NCBI RefSeq assembly: GCF_000737515.1
Contig: NZ_CP006587.1
Span: 3,157,001 to 3,221,000 of the forward strand
Length of the DNA: 64,000 nt
From: Hymenobacter sp. APR13
GTDB taxonomy: Bacteria; Bacteroidota; Bacteroidia; Cytophagales; Hymenobacteraceae
Direction of reading: 5' to 3'
Part shown: positions 33,987 to 41,831 of the stretch, in pieces
Position numbering within the stretch: the stretch's first letter is position 1
How the letters are laid out: each line of letters begins with the position of its first letter
Made by a program: the position numbers and the translations under genes
Notes under the pieces: model-generated
Databases searched by the model: none
What the model was told of the DNA's origin: nothing
What the model saw: the letters and a program-made list of their open reading frames with translations, nothing else

Positions 33987-35105
33987 CTACTCCCGCACCA
34001 CGCGCCGCACGGCCACGCCGGCCTCCGTTTGCACCCGCAGCACCGCCACGCCCCGAAAGCCGCCGAACAGCGCCGCCGGTAGCTCGGTTTGCAGCGCCGC
34101 CGGGGGCAGCACATACCGGAACAGCTGCCGCCCGGCCAGGTCGGTAGCCGTGACGGTGGCGGCCCCGGCCTCTGTGCGCATCAGGTGCAGCGGCCCCTGC
34201 GCATTGCCCGGATTGGGATACACCTGCACCGCGGCGGCGGCCAGCGCCGGGCGGTTGCTCAGCACAAGGCGGCGGTATACGTCGCGGTATTCTACGCCCG
34301 ACACCACTTCCTGCGCCCCCACCTGGGTGGTGGTAATGGTGAGGAGCGGCACGTGCTGGCCGGGAGTTAGCCACTTGTACTCGCGCCGCACCGGCAAATC
34401 AAACCCCTGGCTCGTAGTACCTACCGACACGCTGTCGTGGTCTTCGAGGCGTGTCACGACGCGCACCGTGGCAAACGTGCCGAAGGGCGTGGTGAGCGTG
34501 CCCCAGGCGTCGGGCCGGTTCACGCGCTTGCGCTTCTGGCTAAGGTAGCCGGCGCCGGGTACGCTGATGCTGAAAAAGGAATTGCTGGAATCGGGGGCGC
34601 TGGCGTAGCTGAGCGGAAACCGGTAGAGTATGTCCTGCTGGGCGGGGCTGGCATACGTCACGGGTACGGCCGTGCCGGCCAGCGTGCCGCCGTAGCCCAC
34701 CGAGCGGAAGTCGGCGGCGGAGGCGTTGAAGAACTGGTACGGGTCGGTGATGGGCAGCGTGAAGCCGGGCGGCAGCGGCACGCTTTGCGGCGAGGCCACC
34801 GTAGCGCGGCTGGGCAGGTTCAGCGGCGAGTTGAACGTGAGCAGGTACAGCGGCTGGGCGGGCACCCCGGTGAAGCGCGCTACATTTTGGGCGGTAGCCA
34901 CCAGGGCGCCGTAGTTCCAGGTCTGGTTGGGGCCGCGCTGGCTCAGGGGCGGGGCGCTGGCCGGCAGCTGCACGGCGGCCGTGCTCTGGCGTAGCGTGTC
35001 TGTAGGCACCGGCATGTCGGCGCGGGTGAGCGTGGGGGAGGTGGTGGTTTGGGCCTGAGCGGTAAGCGCCGACACGGCAAGTAACAGAAAGTAGCAGTAG
35101 CGCAT
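33987..35105 (-). CDS. Secreted protein with T9SS-type C-terminal domain, unknown function
   Basis: The product is 372 residues. A signal peptide (MRYCYFLLLAVSALTAQAQ) is followed by a beta-rich, Ser/Thr/Pro-rich body. It includes QTWNYGALVATAQNVARF and a repeated-looking DAWGTLTTPFGTFATVRVVTR region. The C-terminal 80 residues look like a T9SS sorting domain (VQVYPNPGNAQGPLHL ... VAVRRVVRE). No catalytic motif is recognised. It diverges from the 35190 gene with an 84-bp gap. Confidence 0.8.
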   Translation of the reverse strand: MRYCYFLLLAVSALTAQAQTTTSPTLTRADMPVPTDTLRQSTAAVQLPASAPPLSQRGPNQTWNYGALVATAQNVARFTGVPAQPLYLLTFNSPLNLPSRATVASPQSVPLPPGFTLPITDPYQFFNASAADFRSVGYGGTLAGTAVPVTYASPAQQDILYRFPLSYASAPDSSNSFFSISVPGAGYLSQKRKRVNRPDAWGTLTTPFGTFATVRVVTRLEDHDSVSVGTTSQGFDLPVRREYKWLTPGQHVPLLTITTTQVGAQEVVSGVEYRDVYRRLVLSNRPALAAAAVQVYPNPGNAQGPLHLMRTEAGAATVTATDLAGRQLFRYVLPPAALQTELPAALFGGFRGVAVLRVQTEAGVAVRRVVRE

Positions 35106-35189
35106 AGCGACGGGAGATACGGCGAAACCTCAATATAGCGCATGCGCAGTTCTGAGTGGCATCCGGGCGCGCCGTCGTACCTTGCGGGC

Positions 35190-35666
35190 ATGCTTCCGCC
35201 CGAAGAACGCCGCCTCCAGACCCTGGGCCGTCTGCTTGCTCAGCCCGCCGGGTTTCCGCCCACGGCCTGGCTGTGCGCTCCGCCCGACGCCAGCCGCTGG
35301 CAGCCCGATATGCCCGCGGCCGTGCTGCTGGTAGCGGCCGCCGGCCAGCTGGTGCCCGCGCCGCCCGGCCTGGTGCGCACCCTGTTCATGGACGAAGTGC
35401 AACTGGTGATGGAGCGCCTGCTCACCCAGGTGCCGGGCGCCTCGCCCGAGCTGCGCGTAAACGTGCTGGCCAGCTACAAGCTGCAGCACGAGTTTCCGGC
35501 CCTCACCGGCCACCCCGACCAGCTGGCCGACCACCTCGCCGACGCCGTGCGGGCCGGCGGCCTCAGCCCCGCTGCCGCACTGTCCCACTTGCGCCGCTAC
35601 TTCGGCCATTTCACGGCAGAAGCCGCCGAGCGCATCATGGCGCAGGCGTTTCGGCGGTTGAAGTGA
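35190..35666 (+). CDS. Hypothetical protein, helical, 158 aa
   Basis: The ATG at 35190 gives 158 residues; it is preceded by TACCTTG about ten bases upstream, which resembles a -7 box. No known domain is recognised. The sequence is helical and Leu/Ala-rich, with MDEVQLVMERLLTQVPGASP in the middle and a C-terminal HLRRYFGHFTAEAAERIMAQ. No signal or membrane segment is seen. Codon use matches its neighbours, and it reads better than the overlapping frame starting near 35156, so I call it real but uncharacterised. Confidence 0.65.
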   Translation: MLPPEERRLQTLGRLLAQPAGFPPTAWLCAPPDASRWQPDMPAAVLLVAAAGQLVPAPPGLVRTLFMDEVQLVMERLLTQVPGASPELRVNVLASYKLQHEFPALTGHPDQLADHLADAVRAGGLSPAAALSHLRRYFGHFTAEAAERIMAQAFRRLK

Positions 35667-35675
35667 TTTTTTAAG

Positions 35676-35889
35676 GTGATGAAGTGATGGGGTGATGAGG
35701 CGAATGGTACGTCATGCAGACGCACGCGCAGCCGAAGCATCTCGCGTGGCCTCACCCCCCGACCCCCTCTCCCGTGGAGAGGGGGAGCCTGACGCTCTTT
35801 CTCCGGCGGCAGAGTTTTTTTGGGGTTAGCCTGCGGGCGAGATTCCTCGCGCTGCTCGGAATGACGTTCTTACCTCATCACCTCATCCC
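35676..35889. repeat. Three nested inverted repeats between convergent genes
   Basis: Outermost: GGTGATGAAGTGATGGGGTG at 35676 (to 35701) against CCTCATCACCTCATCCC (35873-35889). Middle: 35709-35745 (ACGTCATGCAGACG...GAAGCATCTCGC) against 35837-35867 (GCGAGATTCCTCGC...GAATGACGT). Innermost: a CCCCCTCTCC/GGAGAGGGGG hairpin within about 35760-35790. Each layer is a different repeat type that occurs, or has relatives, elsewhere in the window. It fills the gap between the 35190 gene and the CoA-transferase B gene. Confidence 0.75.
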
Positions 35890-35892
35890 AAC

Positions 35893-36549
35893 TCACACCC
35901 CAGTCATTTCCGGGATTTCGCCGCGCACGACCAGCTTGCCGGCGGTAGCGGCCTGAATCTGCTCCACGGTCACGCCGGGGGCCCGCTCGCGCAGCACAAA
36001 GCCGTCGGGCGTCACGTCGATGACGGCCAGCTCCGTTACGATTTTCTTCACGCAACGCAGGCCGGTGATGGGCAGGGTGCAGGCGGGCAGCAGCTTGCTG
36101 CTGCCGTCGCGGGCCACGTGCTGCATGGCCACGATGATGTTTTTGGCCGAGGCCACCAGGTCCATGGCCCCGCCCATGCCCTTCACCATCTTGCCCGGAA
36201 TCTTCCAGTTGGCAATGTCGCCGTTCTCGGAAACCTCCATGGCGCCCAGAATGGTCAGGTCCACGTGCTCGCCCCGAATCATTCCGAACGAGTCGGCGGA
36301 GCTGAAGATGCTGGAACCGGGCAGGGTGGTGACGGTTTGCTTGCCGGCGTTGATGAGGTCGGGGTCTACCTGGTCTTCGGTGGGGAAGGGGCCCATGCCC
36401 AGCAGGCCGTTTTCGCTCTGCAGCTCCACGTTGATGCCTTCCGGGATGTAGTTGGCCACCAGCGTCGGGATGCCGATGCCGAGGTTGACGTAGGAGTTGT
36501 TCTGGACTTCCTGCGCAATGCGCCGGGCAATGCCGTGTTTATCTAACAT
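35893..36549 (-). CDS. scoB: 3-oxoacid CoA-transferase subunit B
   Basis: The ATG at 36549 gives 218 residues, the normal subunit B size; the upstream extension runs into a repeat. Seen: the N-terminal [29 protein letters not shown] and the [10 protein letters not shown] motif carrying the catalytic Glu that forms the CoA thioester. [11 protein letters not shown] follows, and the conserved C-terminal region reads [16 protein letters not shown]. With subunit A it moves CoA from succinyl-CoA to acetoacetate or a related 3-oxoacid. It is co-directional with scoA; the 105-bp gap between them holds a long inverted repeat that begins at the base next to the start codon. Confidence 0.93.
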   Translation of the reverse strand: MLDKHGIARRIAQEVQNNSYVNLGIGIPTLVANYIPEGINVELQSENGLLGMGPFPTEDQVDPDLINAGKQTVTTLPGSSIFSSADSFGMIRGEHVDLTILGAMEVSENGDIANWKIPGKMVKGMGGAMDLVASAKNIIVAMQHVARDGSSKLLPACTLPITGLRCVKKIVTELAVIDVTPDGFVLRERAPGVTVEQIQAATAGKLVVRGEIPEMTGV

Positions 36550-36661
36550 GGGGTAATGAGGTAAAAGGTGATGAAGTGATGAGGTTGAAAAGGACGTTTC
36601 GGGAAAGCTGAGGATGGATTTGGCCACCTCATTACGTTTCCCTTCATCACCTCATTACCCC
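36550..36661. repeat. Inverted repeat filling the scoA-scoB junction
   Basis: Arm 36550-36584 starts GGGGTAATGAGGTAAAAGGT and arm 36627-36661 ends CCTTCATCACCTCATTACCC C; they pair with few mismatches. On the minus strand the first arm covers the scoA stop codon and the second ends at the scoB start codon, so the hairpin would include the scoB ribosome-binding region. It is related in sequence to the outer arms at 35676-35889. Confidence 0.78.
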
Positions 36662-37353
36662 TGCCGAACTGTTCGCTGCTCGATGCGCTTTTCGTAGTTT
36701 TTGCCTTCGAAAATGCGCTGCACGAAGATGCCGGGCGTGTGAATCTGGTTGGGGTCCAGCTCGCCGGCGGGCACCAGCTCCTCCACTTCGGCCACCGTGA
36801 TTTTGCCGGCCGTGGCCATCATGGGGTTGAAGTTGCGGGCCGTACCCTTGAAGATGAGGTTGCCGGCCGTGTCGCCGCGCCAGGCTTTCACGAAGGCATA
36901 ATCGGCGTGCAGGGCGGTTTCGAGCAGGTACATCTTGCCGTTGAACTCGCGGCTTTCCTTACCCTCGCCCACCTCCGTACCGTAACCGGCCGGCGTGTAG
37001 AAGGCCGGAATGCCCGCGCCACCGGCCCGGCACCGCTCGGCCAGCGTGCCCTGCGGAATCAGCTCCACTTCCAGCTCGCCCGACAGCAGTTGGCGCTCAA
37101 ACTCGGCGTTTTCGCCCACGTAGCTGGAAATCATCTTGCGCACCTGCTTGGTCTGCAGCAGCCGCCCGATGCCGAAATCATCGACGCCGGCGTTGTTGCT
37201 GATGCAGGTGAGGTTGCGCACGCCCAGGCGCAGGATTTCCTCAATGCTGTTTTCGGGGATGCCGCACAGGCCGAAGCCGCCCAGCATCAGGGTCATGCCG
37301 TCCGTCAGGCCCTGCAGGGCTTCCTGCGGGCCGCTTACTACTTTATTAATCAT
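36655..37353 (-). CDS. scoA: 3-oxoacid CoA-transferase subunit A
   Basis: The ATG at 37353 gives 232 residues; the longer frame would pass through a palindrome. Seen: the glycine-rich [19 protein letters not shown] loop, [19 protein letters not shown], the CoA-binding region [20 protein letters not shown] and [13 protein letters not shown]. It pairs with the downstream B subunit as the AB unit of SCOT-type transferase, in ketone-body or branched-chain/fatty-acid catabolism. No thiolase gene is adjacent. Confidence 0.93.
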   Translation of the reverse strand: MINKVVSGPQEALQGLTDGMTLMLGGFGLCGIPENSIEEILRLGVRNLTCISNNAGVDDFGIGRLLQTKQVRKMISSYVGENAEFERQLLSGELEVELIPQGTLAERCRAGGAGIPAFYTPAGYGTEVGEGKESREFNGKMYLLETALHADYAFVKAWRGDTAGNLIFKGTARNFNPMMATAGKITVAEVEELVPAGELDPNQIHTPGIFVQRIFEGKNYEKRIEQRTVRQG

Positions 37354-37395
37354 GGGGAATTGGGTGGGGTTTGGGCCGGCAAGGTAAAGTATCTC

Positions 37396-37487
37396 GCAGT
37401 GTTTCGCAGTGAAAAAGCGCGGTGTTGGGCAGTGCTCCAGCGTCAGAACACTGCGCAACACCGCGCTTTTTCACTGCGAAACACTGC
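37396..37487. repeat. Perfect 32-bp inverted repeat
   Basis: Arms 37396-37427 and 37456-37487 are exact reverse complements. Each contains two GCAGTG units (GCAGTGTTTCGCAGTG) and AAAAAGCGCGGTGTTG. It lies between ribF and scoA, both on the minus strand, eight bases past the ribF stop side. It could terminate transcription from scoA's upstream neighbour or simply be an inserted palindrome. Confidence 0.85.
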
Positions 37488-37494
37488 AAGAAAC

Positions 37495-38442
37495 CTATAA
37501 AAGTGCCGCCTGCGCTGCTTCGGCGTCCAGCGCCAGCTGGGCTTTCAGCTCGTCGAGGCCGTTGAACTTCTGCTCGGCGCGGAGGCGGGCCACAAACTGT
37601 ACGGTCAGGGGCTGGTCGTATAGGTCGCCTTCGAAGTCCAGCAGGTGGGCTTCCACGGTCTGGGCCAGGTCGCCGCCGATGGTGGGGCGCACCCCGATGT
37701 TGAGCATGGCCGGGTGGTGGGTGCCGGCGGCCGTAGTGGCCAGCACGGCGTACACGCCGCGCGCCGGAATCAGCTTCAGCGGCTCCTCACACACGATATT
37801 GGCCGTGGGCCAGCCGATGGTGCGGCCCAGCTGCCGGCCCTTCACCACCAAGCCGGTCAGCGGATAGGGGTAGCCGAGGTAGCGGTTGGCGGTGGCCACG
37901 TCGCCGCTTTCCAGGGCCCGCCGGATGCGGGTGCTGCTCACGCCCACAGCGTCCACGTCTTCGCGCGGAATCTCCTCCACGCTCATGCCGTAGCGGTCGG
38001 CGTGCAGGCTGAGGTAGTCGAAGCCGCCTTCCCGGTTTTTGCCGAAGCGGTGGTCGTAGCCAATCACCAGCTTGCGCGTGCCCACGGTGCGCAGCAGAAT
38101 GTTCTGGATGTACTCTTCCGACGTCCACTGCGCAAACTCGCGGGTGAAGGGCACCACCAGCAGGTAGTCGACGCCGAACTCGGCCAGCTTGGCGGCCCGC
38201 TCTTCCAGGGTGCTGAGCAGGCGCAGTTCCAGCAGCTCGGGGTGGGAGGGCGGCGGCCCCAGCACCAGCCGCGGGTGGGGCCAGTAGGTGATAACCACGG
38301 CTGGGCCGGCGCTGTGGCGGGCCACTTCGCACAGCCGCCGCAGAATCTGCTGGTGCCCGATGTGCACGCCGTCAAAGGTGCCGCTGGTCACGACGGCATT
38401 GCCGAGGTGCGGGAATTGCGCCGGGTCGTGGATGACGTGCAT
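37495..38442 (-). CDS. ribF: Bifunctional riboflavin kinase / FAD synthetase
   Basis: The product is 315 residues, the usual length. The N-terminal FMN adenylyltransferase domain carries GTFDGVHIGH (residues 21-30) and the STRIRRAL motif (Ser-Ser-Thr-x-Ile-Arg). The C-terminal flavokinase domain carries GRQLGRTIGWPTANI and LNIGVRPTIGG. It phosphorylates riboflavin to FMN and adenylates FMN to FAD in the cytoplasm. It lies 28 bp past truB on the same strand, the common truB-ribF pair. Confidence 0.97.
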   Translation of the reverse strand: MHVIHDPAQFPHLGNAVVTSGTFDGVHIGHQQILRRLCEVARHSAGPAVVITYWPHPRLVLGPPPSHPELLELRLLSTLEERAAKLAEFGVDYLLVVPFTREFAQWTSEEYIQNILLRTVGTRKLVIGYDHRFGKNREGGFDYLSLHADRYGMSVEEIPREDVDAVGVSSTRIRRALESGDVATANRYLGYPYPLTGLVVKGRQLGRTIGWPTANIVCEEPLKLIPARGVYAVLATTAAGTHHPAMLNIGVRPTIGGDLAQTVEAHLLDFEGDLYDQPLTVQFVARLRAEQKFNGLDELKAQLALDAEAAQAALL

Positions 38443-38470
38443 AGCTCGCTGATTTGCGCTGATGAAGAGG

Positions 38471-39286
38471 CTAGGCCTGCCCGGGGGTGGTGGCGTCGGC
38501 GGGTGGCGGGGTATCGGTTTGAGTGGCCGAGAAGAACTCCAGGCCGGCGCGGCGCTCGGGGCGGGGCTGGCGCTGGCGGCGGGGCCGCTCGGTTTCGCCT
38601 TCTAGGCGCGGCGGGCGCAGGGCTTCCACGGCCTCCATGGTCAGGGCATCCGGCAGGCGGTACTCGCCGATGCGGGTGCGCACCAGCTTGGTGAGGTGGG
38701 CGCCGCAGCCCAGGGCCAGGCCAAAGTCGCGGGCGAGGCTGCGGATGTAGGTGCCTTTGGAGCAGGTCACGCGGAAGTCCACCTCGGGCAGCGCGATGCG
38801 CGTGAGCTCAAACTCGCGGATGGTGACCTGCTTGCTCTTGATGTCGGCCTCGCCGCCGCGGCGGGCCACTTCGTAGGCCCGCTCGCCGTTCACCTTCACG
38901 GCCGAAAACAGCGGCGGCGTCTGGGTAATCAGCCCCACAAACTGCGCGGTGGCCGCCCGGATTTCGTCTTCGGTGAGGTGCTGGTAGGGCAGCTCGGCGT
39001 CCACGGGCGTTTCCAGGTCGAAGCTGGGCGTGGTCTGGCCGAGGCGGAAGGTGCCAGTGTACTCCTTTTCTTGGGCCTGAATCAGGTCGATTTCCTTGGT
39101 TTTTTTGCCGGTGCACAAAATCAGCAGGCCGGTGGCCAGCGGGTCGAGGGTGCCGGCGTGCCCGATTTTCTTGATGCGCAGCGTGTTCTTCACCTTGCGC
39201 ACCACGTCGAACGACGTCCAGGTGAGCGGCTTGTCCATCAGCAGTACTTCGCCGGCTTCAAAGTCGAATGAGCGGGGATTTTCCAA
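38471..39286 (-). CDS. truB: tRNA pseudouridine(55) synthase
   Basis: The product is 271 residues. Seen: LLMDKPLTWTSFDVV, the catalytic-loop signature KIGHAGTLDPLATG with nucleophile Asp48, QTPPLFSAVKVNGERAYEVAR, and GTYIRSLARDFGLALG. It converts U55 of the tRNA T-loop to pseudouridine. The C-terminal tail of about 40 residues is charged and Pro/Thr-rich. ribF follows at once; upstream lies uppP after a 142-bp repeat-rich gap. Confidence 0.97.
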   Translation of the reverse strand: MENPRSFDFEAGEVLLMDKPLTWTSFDVVRKVKNTLRIKKIGHAGTLDPLATGLLILCTGKKTKEIDLIQAQEKEYTGTFRLGQTTPSFDLETPVDAELPYQHLTEDEIRAATAQFVGLITQTPPLFSAVKVNGERAYEVARRGGEADIKSKQVTIREFELTRIALPEVDFRVTCSKGTYIRSLARDFGLALGCGAHLTKLVRTRIGEYRLPDALTMEAVEALRPPRLEGETERPRRQRQPRPERRAGLEFFSATQTDTPPPADATTPGQA

Positions 39287-39302
39287 AGGAGTGGTTGGTA
39301 TT

Positions 39303-39427
39303 GAGTACTGAGTAGTTGGTATTTGGTGGCTGGTACTGAGAAGTTGGTGTTGAGTGCTAGCACCGCTTTTAGGGTTGCCGACTCGCGTCTGAATTCTCAG
39401 TACTCACTACTAGCTACTCTATACTGA
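39303..39427. repeat. Low-complexity GAGTACTGAGTAG / CTCAGTACTCA repeats
   Basis: Between truB and uppP several short copies of (T)GGTA(C/T)T and GAGTACTGAG stand in opposite orientations, e.g. TGGTACTGAGAA at 39331-39342 against TTCTCAGTACTCA at about 39393-39405. The pairing is imperfect and the units look like degenerate direct and inverted repeats. Confidence 0.5.
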
Positions 39428-39428
39428 G

Positions 39429-40217
39429 TTAAATCAGCTGCATCGGAATGCCCAGCGCAATCATCACCAGTATGATGACGCCCACGATGATGCGGTAGAA
39501 GCCGAACGCCCGGAAGCCGAAGCGCGACACGAAATTCACAAACGACTTCACGGCCAGCAGCCCCACGATAAAGGCCACCACGTTGCCGAACAGCAGCAGC
39601 TTGAGGTCCTCAACGCCGGGCGCGTCGACTTTGTAGGTTTTGTAGAGCTGGTAGGCCGTAATAACGACCATAGTCGGCACGGCCAGCAGAAACGAGAAGT
39701 CGGCGGCCGAGCGGCGGTCGAAGCCCTGGGCTAGGCCGCCCACGATGGTAGCGGCCGAGCGGCTCACGCCGGGCACCAGCGCCAGACACTGAAACAGCCC
39801 GATGCGCAGCGCCTGGCCCAAGCTGGGCGTGGTAACCGCCTTGCGGGTGCCGGAAAACCAGCGGTCCACGAACAGCAGAATCACGCCACCCACTACCAAT
39901 GATATAGCCACTACCGTCACGCTTTTCAGCAGCTCCTGAATCACGTCTTTCAGCAGAAAACCCAGCACGCCAAATGGCAGAAAGGCCACCAGCAGCTTCA
40001 CGTAAAAGTCGAAGCTCTGCAGAAACCGCCGCCAGTACAGCACCACCACCGACAGGATGGCGCCCAGCTGAATGGAGGTGATGAAAGTTTCGGTAAAGGG
40101 CAACTGCCCGATGCCGAGCAGGTTGGCCACAATAATCATGTGCCCGGTGCTGGAAACCGGCAGAAATTCCGTCAGGCCTTCGACGATAGCCAGAATCAGG
40201 GCGTACCAGTAGTTCAT
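39429..40217 (-). CDS. uppP: Undecaprenyl-diphosphate phosphatase
   Basis: The product is 262 residues with about eight helices. The BacA/UppP motifs are present: EGLTEFLPVSSTGH near residues 13-26 and PGVSRSAATIVGGLAQG in the middle. It recycles undecaprenyl pyrophosphate to the monophosphate carrier lipid for cell-wall synthesis at the inner membrane. Its neighbours ftsX, DUF3098, truB and ribF form a commonly conserved Bacteroidota cluster. Confidence 0.97.
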   Translation of the reverse strand: MNYWYALILAIVEGLTEFLPVSSTGHMIIVANLLGIGQLPFTETFITSIQLGAILSVVVLYWRRFLQSFDFYVKLLVAFLPFGVLGFLLKDVIQELLKSVTVVAISLVVGGVILLFVDRWFSGTRKAVTTPSLGQALRIGLFQCLALVPGVSRSAATIVGGLAQGFDRRSAADFSFLLAVPTMVVITAYQLYKTYKVDAPGVEDLKLLLFGNVVAFIVGLLAVKSFVNFVSRFGFRAFGFYRIIVGVIILVMIALGIPMQLI

Positions 40218-40227
40218 GGGCAGAAAG

Positions 40228-40328
40228 TAGCGCGAAGCTTCTGCTTCGCGCCTAGTTGCACGAGGTAAATAGAACTGGCCCGGAAAGGCTGTTCAACGAA
40301 GCGCAAAGCAAGTGCTTTGCGGCGCTAC
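40228..40328. repeat. Imperfect palindrome, GCGCGAAGC...GCTTCGCG family (second copy)
   Basis: Arm 40228-40251 (GTAGCGCGAAGCTTCTGCTT CGCG) and arm about 40301-40328 (GCGCAAAGCAAGTGCTTTGC GGCGCTAC) pair imperfectly. The right arm reaches the DUF3098 stop codon and the left arm lies 10 bases from the uppP start. It shares its core with 17656-17773. Confidence 0.7.
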
Positions 40329-40648
40329 TACCGCTTATAAGTAGGAGCGACGTATGTGGCCGGCGCGGCCGGCGTAGGCTGCTGGGCCAGCGTTTCGCGG
40401 GTGGTGGGGTCCTGGGCTACCGGGGCCGGGCCGCCGGGCTTGGCCATGATGGCCCAGAACTCAATCAGGAAGCCGATAACCAGCAGAATGGGGCCGAGCG
40501 TGATGCCCAGGAATCCTTCGCCGTAGTCGGCGGTGTCCAGCGTCATGGTGATGAAGCCGGCCGCCAGCACGGCCAGGCCCACGAACATCAGGCGGTAGTT
40601 GCGGGGCCCGAAGGCGAAGCGGGGAGTTTGCGGGGAAGTAGGTTCCAT
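40328..40648 (-). CDS. DUF3098 small membrane protein
   Basis: The product is 106 residues with two helices (about 20-37 and 45-66: LMFVGLAVLAAGFITMTL and LGITLGPILLVIGFLIEFWAIM). The N-terminus FAFGPRNYRLMFVG is typical of DUF3098, a short Bacteroidota family encoded between ftsX and uppP. The C-terminus is Pro/Ala-rich and ends on a repeat arm. Function unknown; location suggests a link to division or envelope synthesis. Confidence 0.9.
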   Translation of the reverse strand: MEPTSPQTPRFAFGPRNYRLMFVGLAVLAAGFITMTLDTADYGEGFLGITLGPILLVIGFLIEFWAIMAKPGGPAPVAQDPTTRETLAQQPTPAAPATYVAPTYKR

Positions 40649-40670
40649 ATAAGGGTCGTTTTAGAAAAGC

Positions 40671-40786
40671 ACGTTATGCAGAACGAAGCATCTCGCCAGA
40701 GGCTATCTTCTTTTCGTTCTCCAGCGCCGGGATGCTGGTGGTTACTACACTGGCGAGATTCCTCGCGTTGCTCGGAATGACGTTCT
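40671..40786. repeat. Diverged palindrome of the GTCAT-n-C family
   Basis: The right arm 40748-40786 (ACTGGCGAGATTCCTCGCGT, then TGCTCGGAATGACGTTCTA) is well preserved. The left arm 40671-40700 (ACGTTATGCAGAACGAAGCA TCTCGCCAGA) is shortened and diverged. It lies between ftsX and DUF3098. The right arm is nearly identical to the arms at 41729-41819. Confidence 0.7.
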
Positions 40787-40793
40787 ACGATGG

Positions 40794-41687
40794 TTAATAC
40801 AATTCATCCAGCGACATGCCCAGGTACTTGCGCACGGCGCGGTAGGAGCTCAAAAAGCCAATGCCGCAGCCCAGCGCCACCATCACCAGCAGCAGCGCCC
40901 CAATCAGGCGGTCGTCGCGGAGGGCGCGCAGGTCGGCTACCTGCAGGTAGGCGTATTGCAGTAGCGCCAGCAGCAGCAGGCTCGCCAGGATGCCGCTCAC
41001 GAGGCCCTGCCATGTGGCCCGGTTCAGGAAGGGGCGCTGAATGAAAAACGAGGTAGCGCCCACCAGCTGCATGCTCCGGATGAGGAAGCGCTGCGAGAAG
41101 AGGGCCAGCTTGATGGTGTTGTTGATGAGCACCGTCACGACGAACGTGAGCACCACCGCAAAGCCCAGTAGCACCAGGCTCAGCTTGCGCACATTCTGGT
41201 TGATGGAGCTGATGAGGCTCTGTACGTACTGCACCTCGTGCACGCCCGGCTCGGCTTTCAGCTCCCGCTCAATGCGGCCCATCTGCAGCGAATCGGAATA
41301 TTCGGCGTTGATTTTCAGGATGTAGGCGTCGCGCAACGGGTTGTCGCCGAGGAACTGCTGGAAGTCTTCGCCGGTCTGCTCGATGAACTGCTTGGCGCCT
41401 TCTTCCTTGCTCAGGAACCGCACCTGCGCCTGGCCGTCGCGCTGTGCTATGTAGGGCTTGCGGGCGAAGTCCTGCTGCAGCCGCAGCAGCTCGGTGGGCG
41501 GCAGGTCGCGGTCCAGGTACACCTGCATTTCGATGTTCTCCTTCACGAGGTTGGAGAGCTTGTGCGCATGAATCAGCAGCAGCCCGAACAGCCCAATAAC
41601 CAGCAACGCCAGCGTGATGCTGAACACTACCATCGTGTGCGGGTAGCTGCCTAGCTTCTTCTTGCGGGTCGGGCGGGGTTGGGCCAT
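40794..41687 (-). CDS. ftsX: Cell division protein FtsX
   Basis: From the ATG at 41687 the product is 297 residues (a TTG three codons upstream is open). TM1 is near residues 20-42. The extracytoplasmic loop (about 45-165) carries MQVYLDRDLPPTELLRLQ and YILKINAEYSDS. Three helices follow in the FtsX fold, with a cytoplasmic loop FSQRFLIRSMQLVGA. FtsX works with the ATPase FtsE to control septal peptidoglycan hydrolases; no ftsE is in the window. Confidence 0.93.
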   Translation of the reverse strand: MAQPRPTRKKKLGSYPHTMVVFSITLALLVIGLFGLLLIHAHKLSNLVKENIEMQVYLDRDLPPTELLRLQQDFARKPYIAQRDGQAQVRFLSKEEGAKQFIEQTGEDFQQFLGDNPLRDAYILKINAEYSDSLQMGRIERELKAEPGVHEVQYVQSLISSINQNVRKLSLVLLGFAVVLTFVVTVLINNTIKLALFSQRFLIRSMQLVGATSFFIQRPFLNRATWQGLVSGILASLLLLALLQYAYLQVADLRALRDDRLIGALLLVMVALGCGIGFLSSYRAVRKYLGMSLDELY

Positions 41688-41728
41688 AGAGGGCAAAGGT
41701 AATAAAGGCGCAAAGGTAAATCAGAGAA

Positions 41729-41819
41729 AGAACGTCATTCCGAACGCAGTGAGGAATCTCGCCAGTGTGGTGATTTACTATACTGGCGAGATTCCTCACT
41801 GCGTTCGGAATGACGTTCT
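41729..41819. repeat. Perfect 38-bp inverted repeat, GTCAT-n-C family
   Basis: Arms 41729-41766 and 41782-41819 are exact reverse complements with a 15-base spacer (AGAACGTCATTCCGAACGCA at the left end). It fills the gap between tamB (stop 41832) and ftsX. As RNA it would form a very stable hairpin separating the two transcripts. The perfect match of both arms suggests recent arrival or conversion. Confidence 0.9.
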
Positions 41820-41831
41820 ACCATTATTCAT

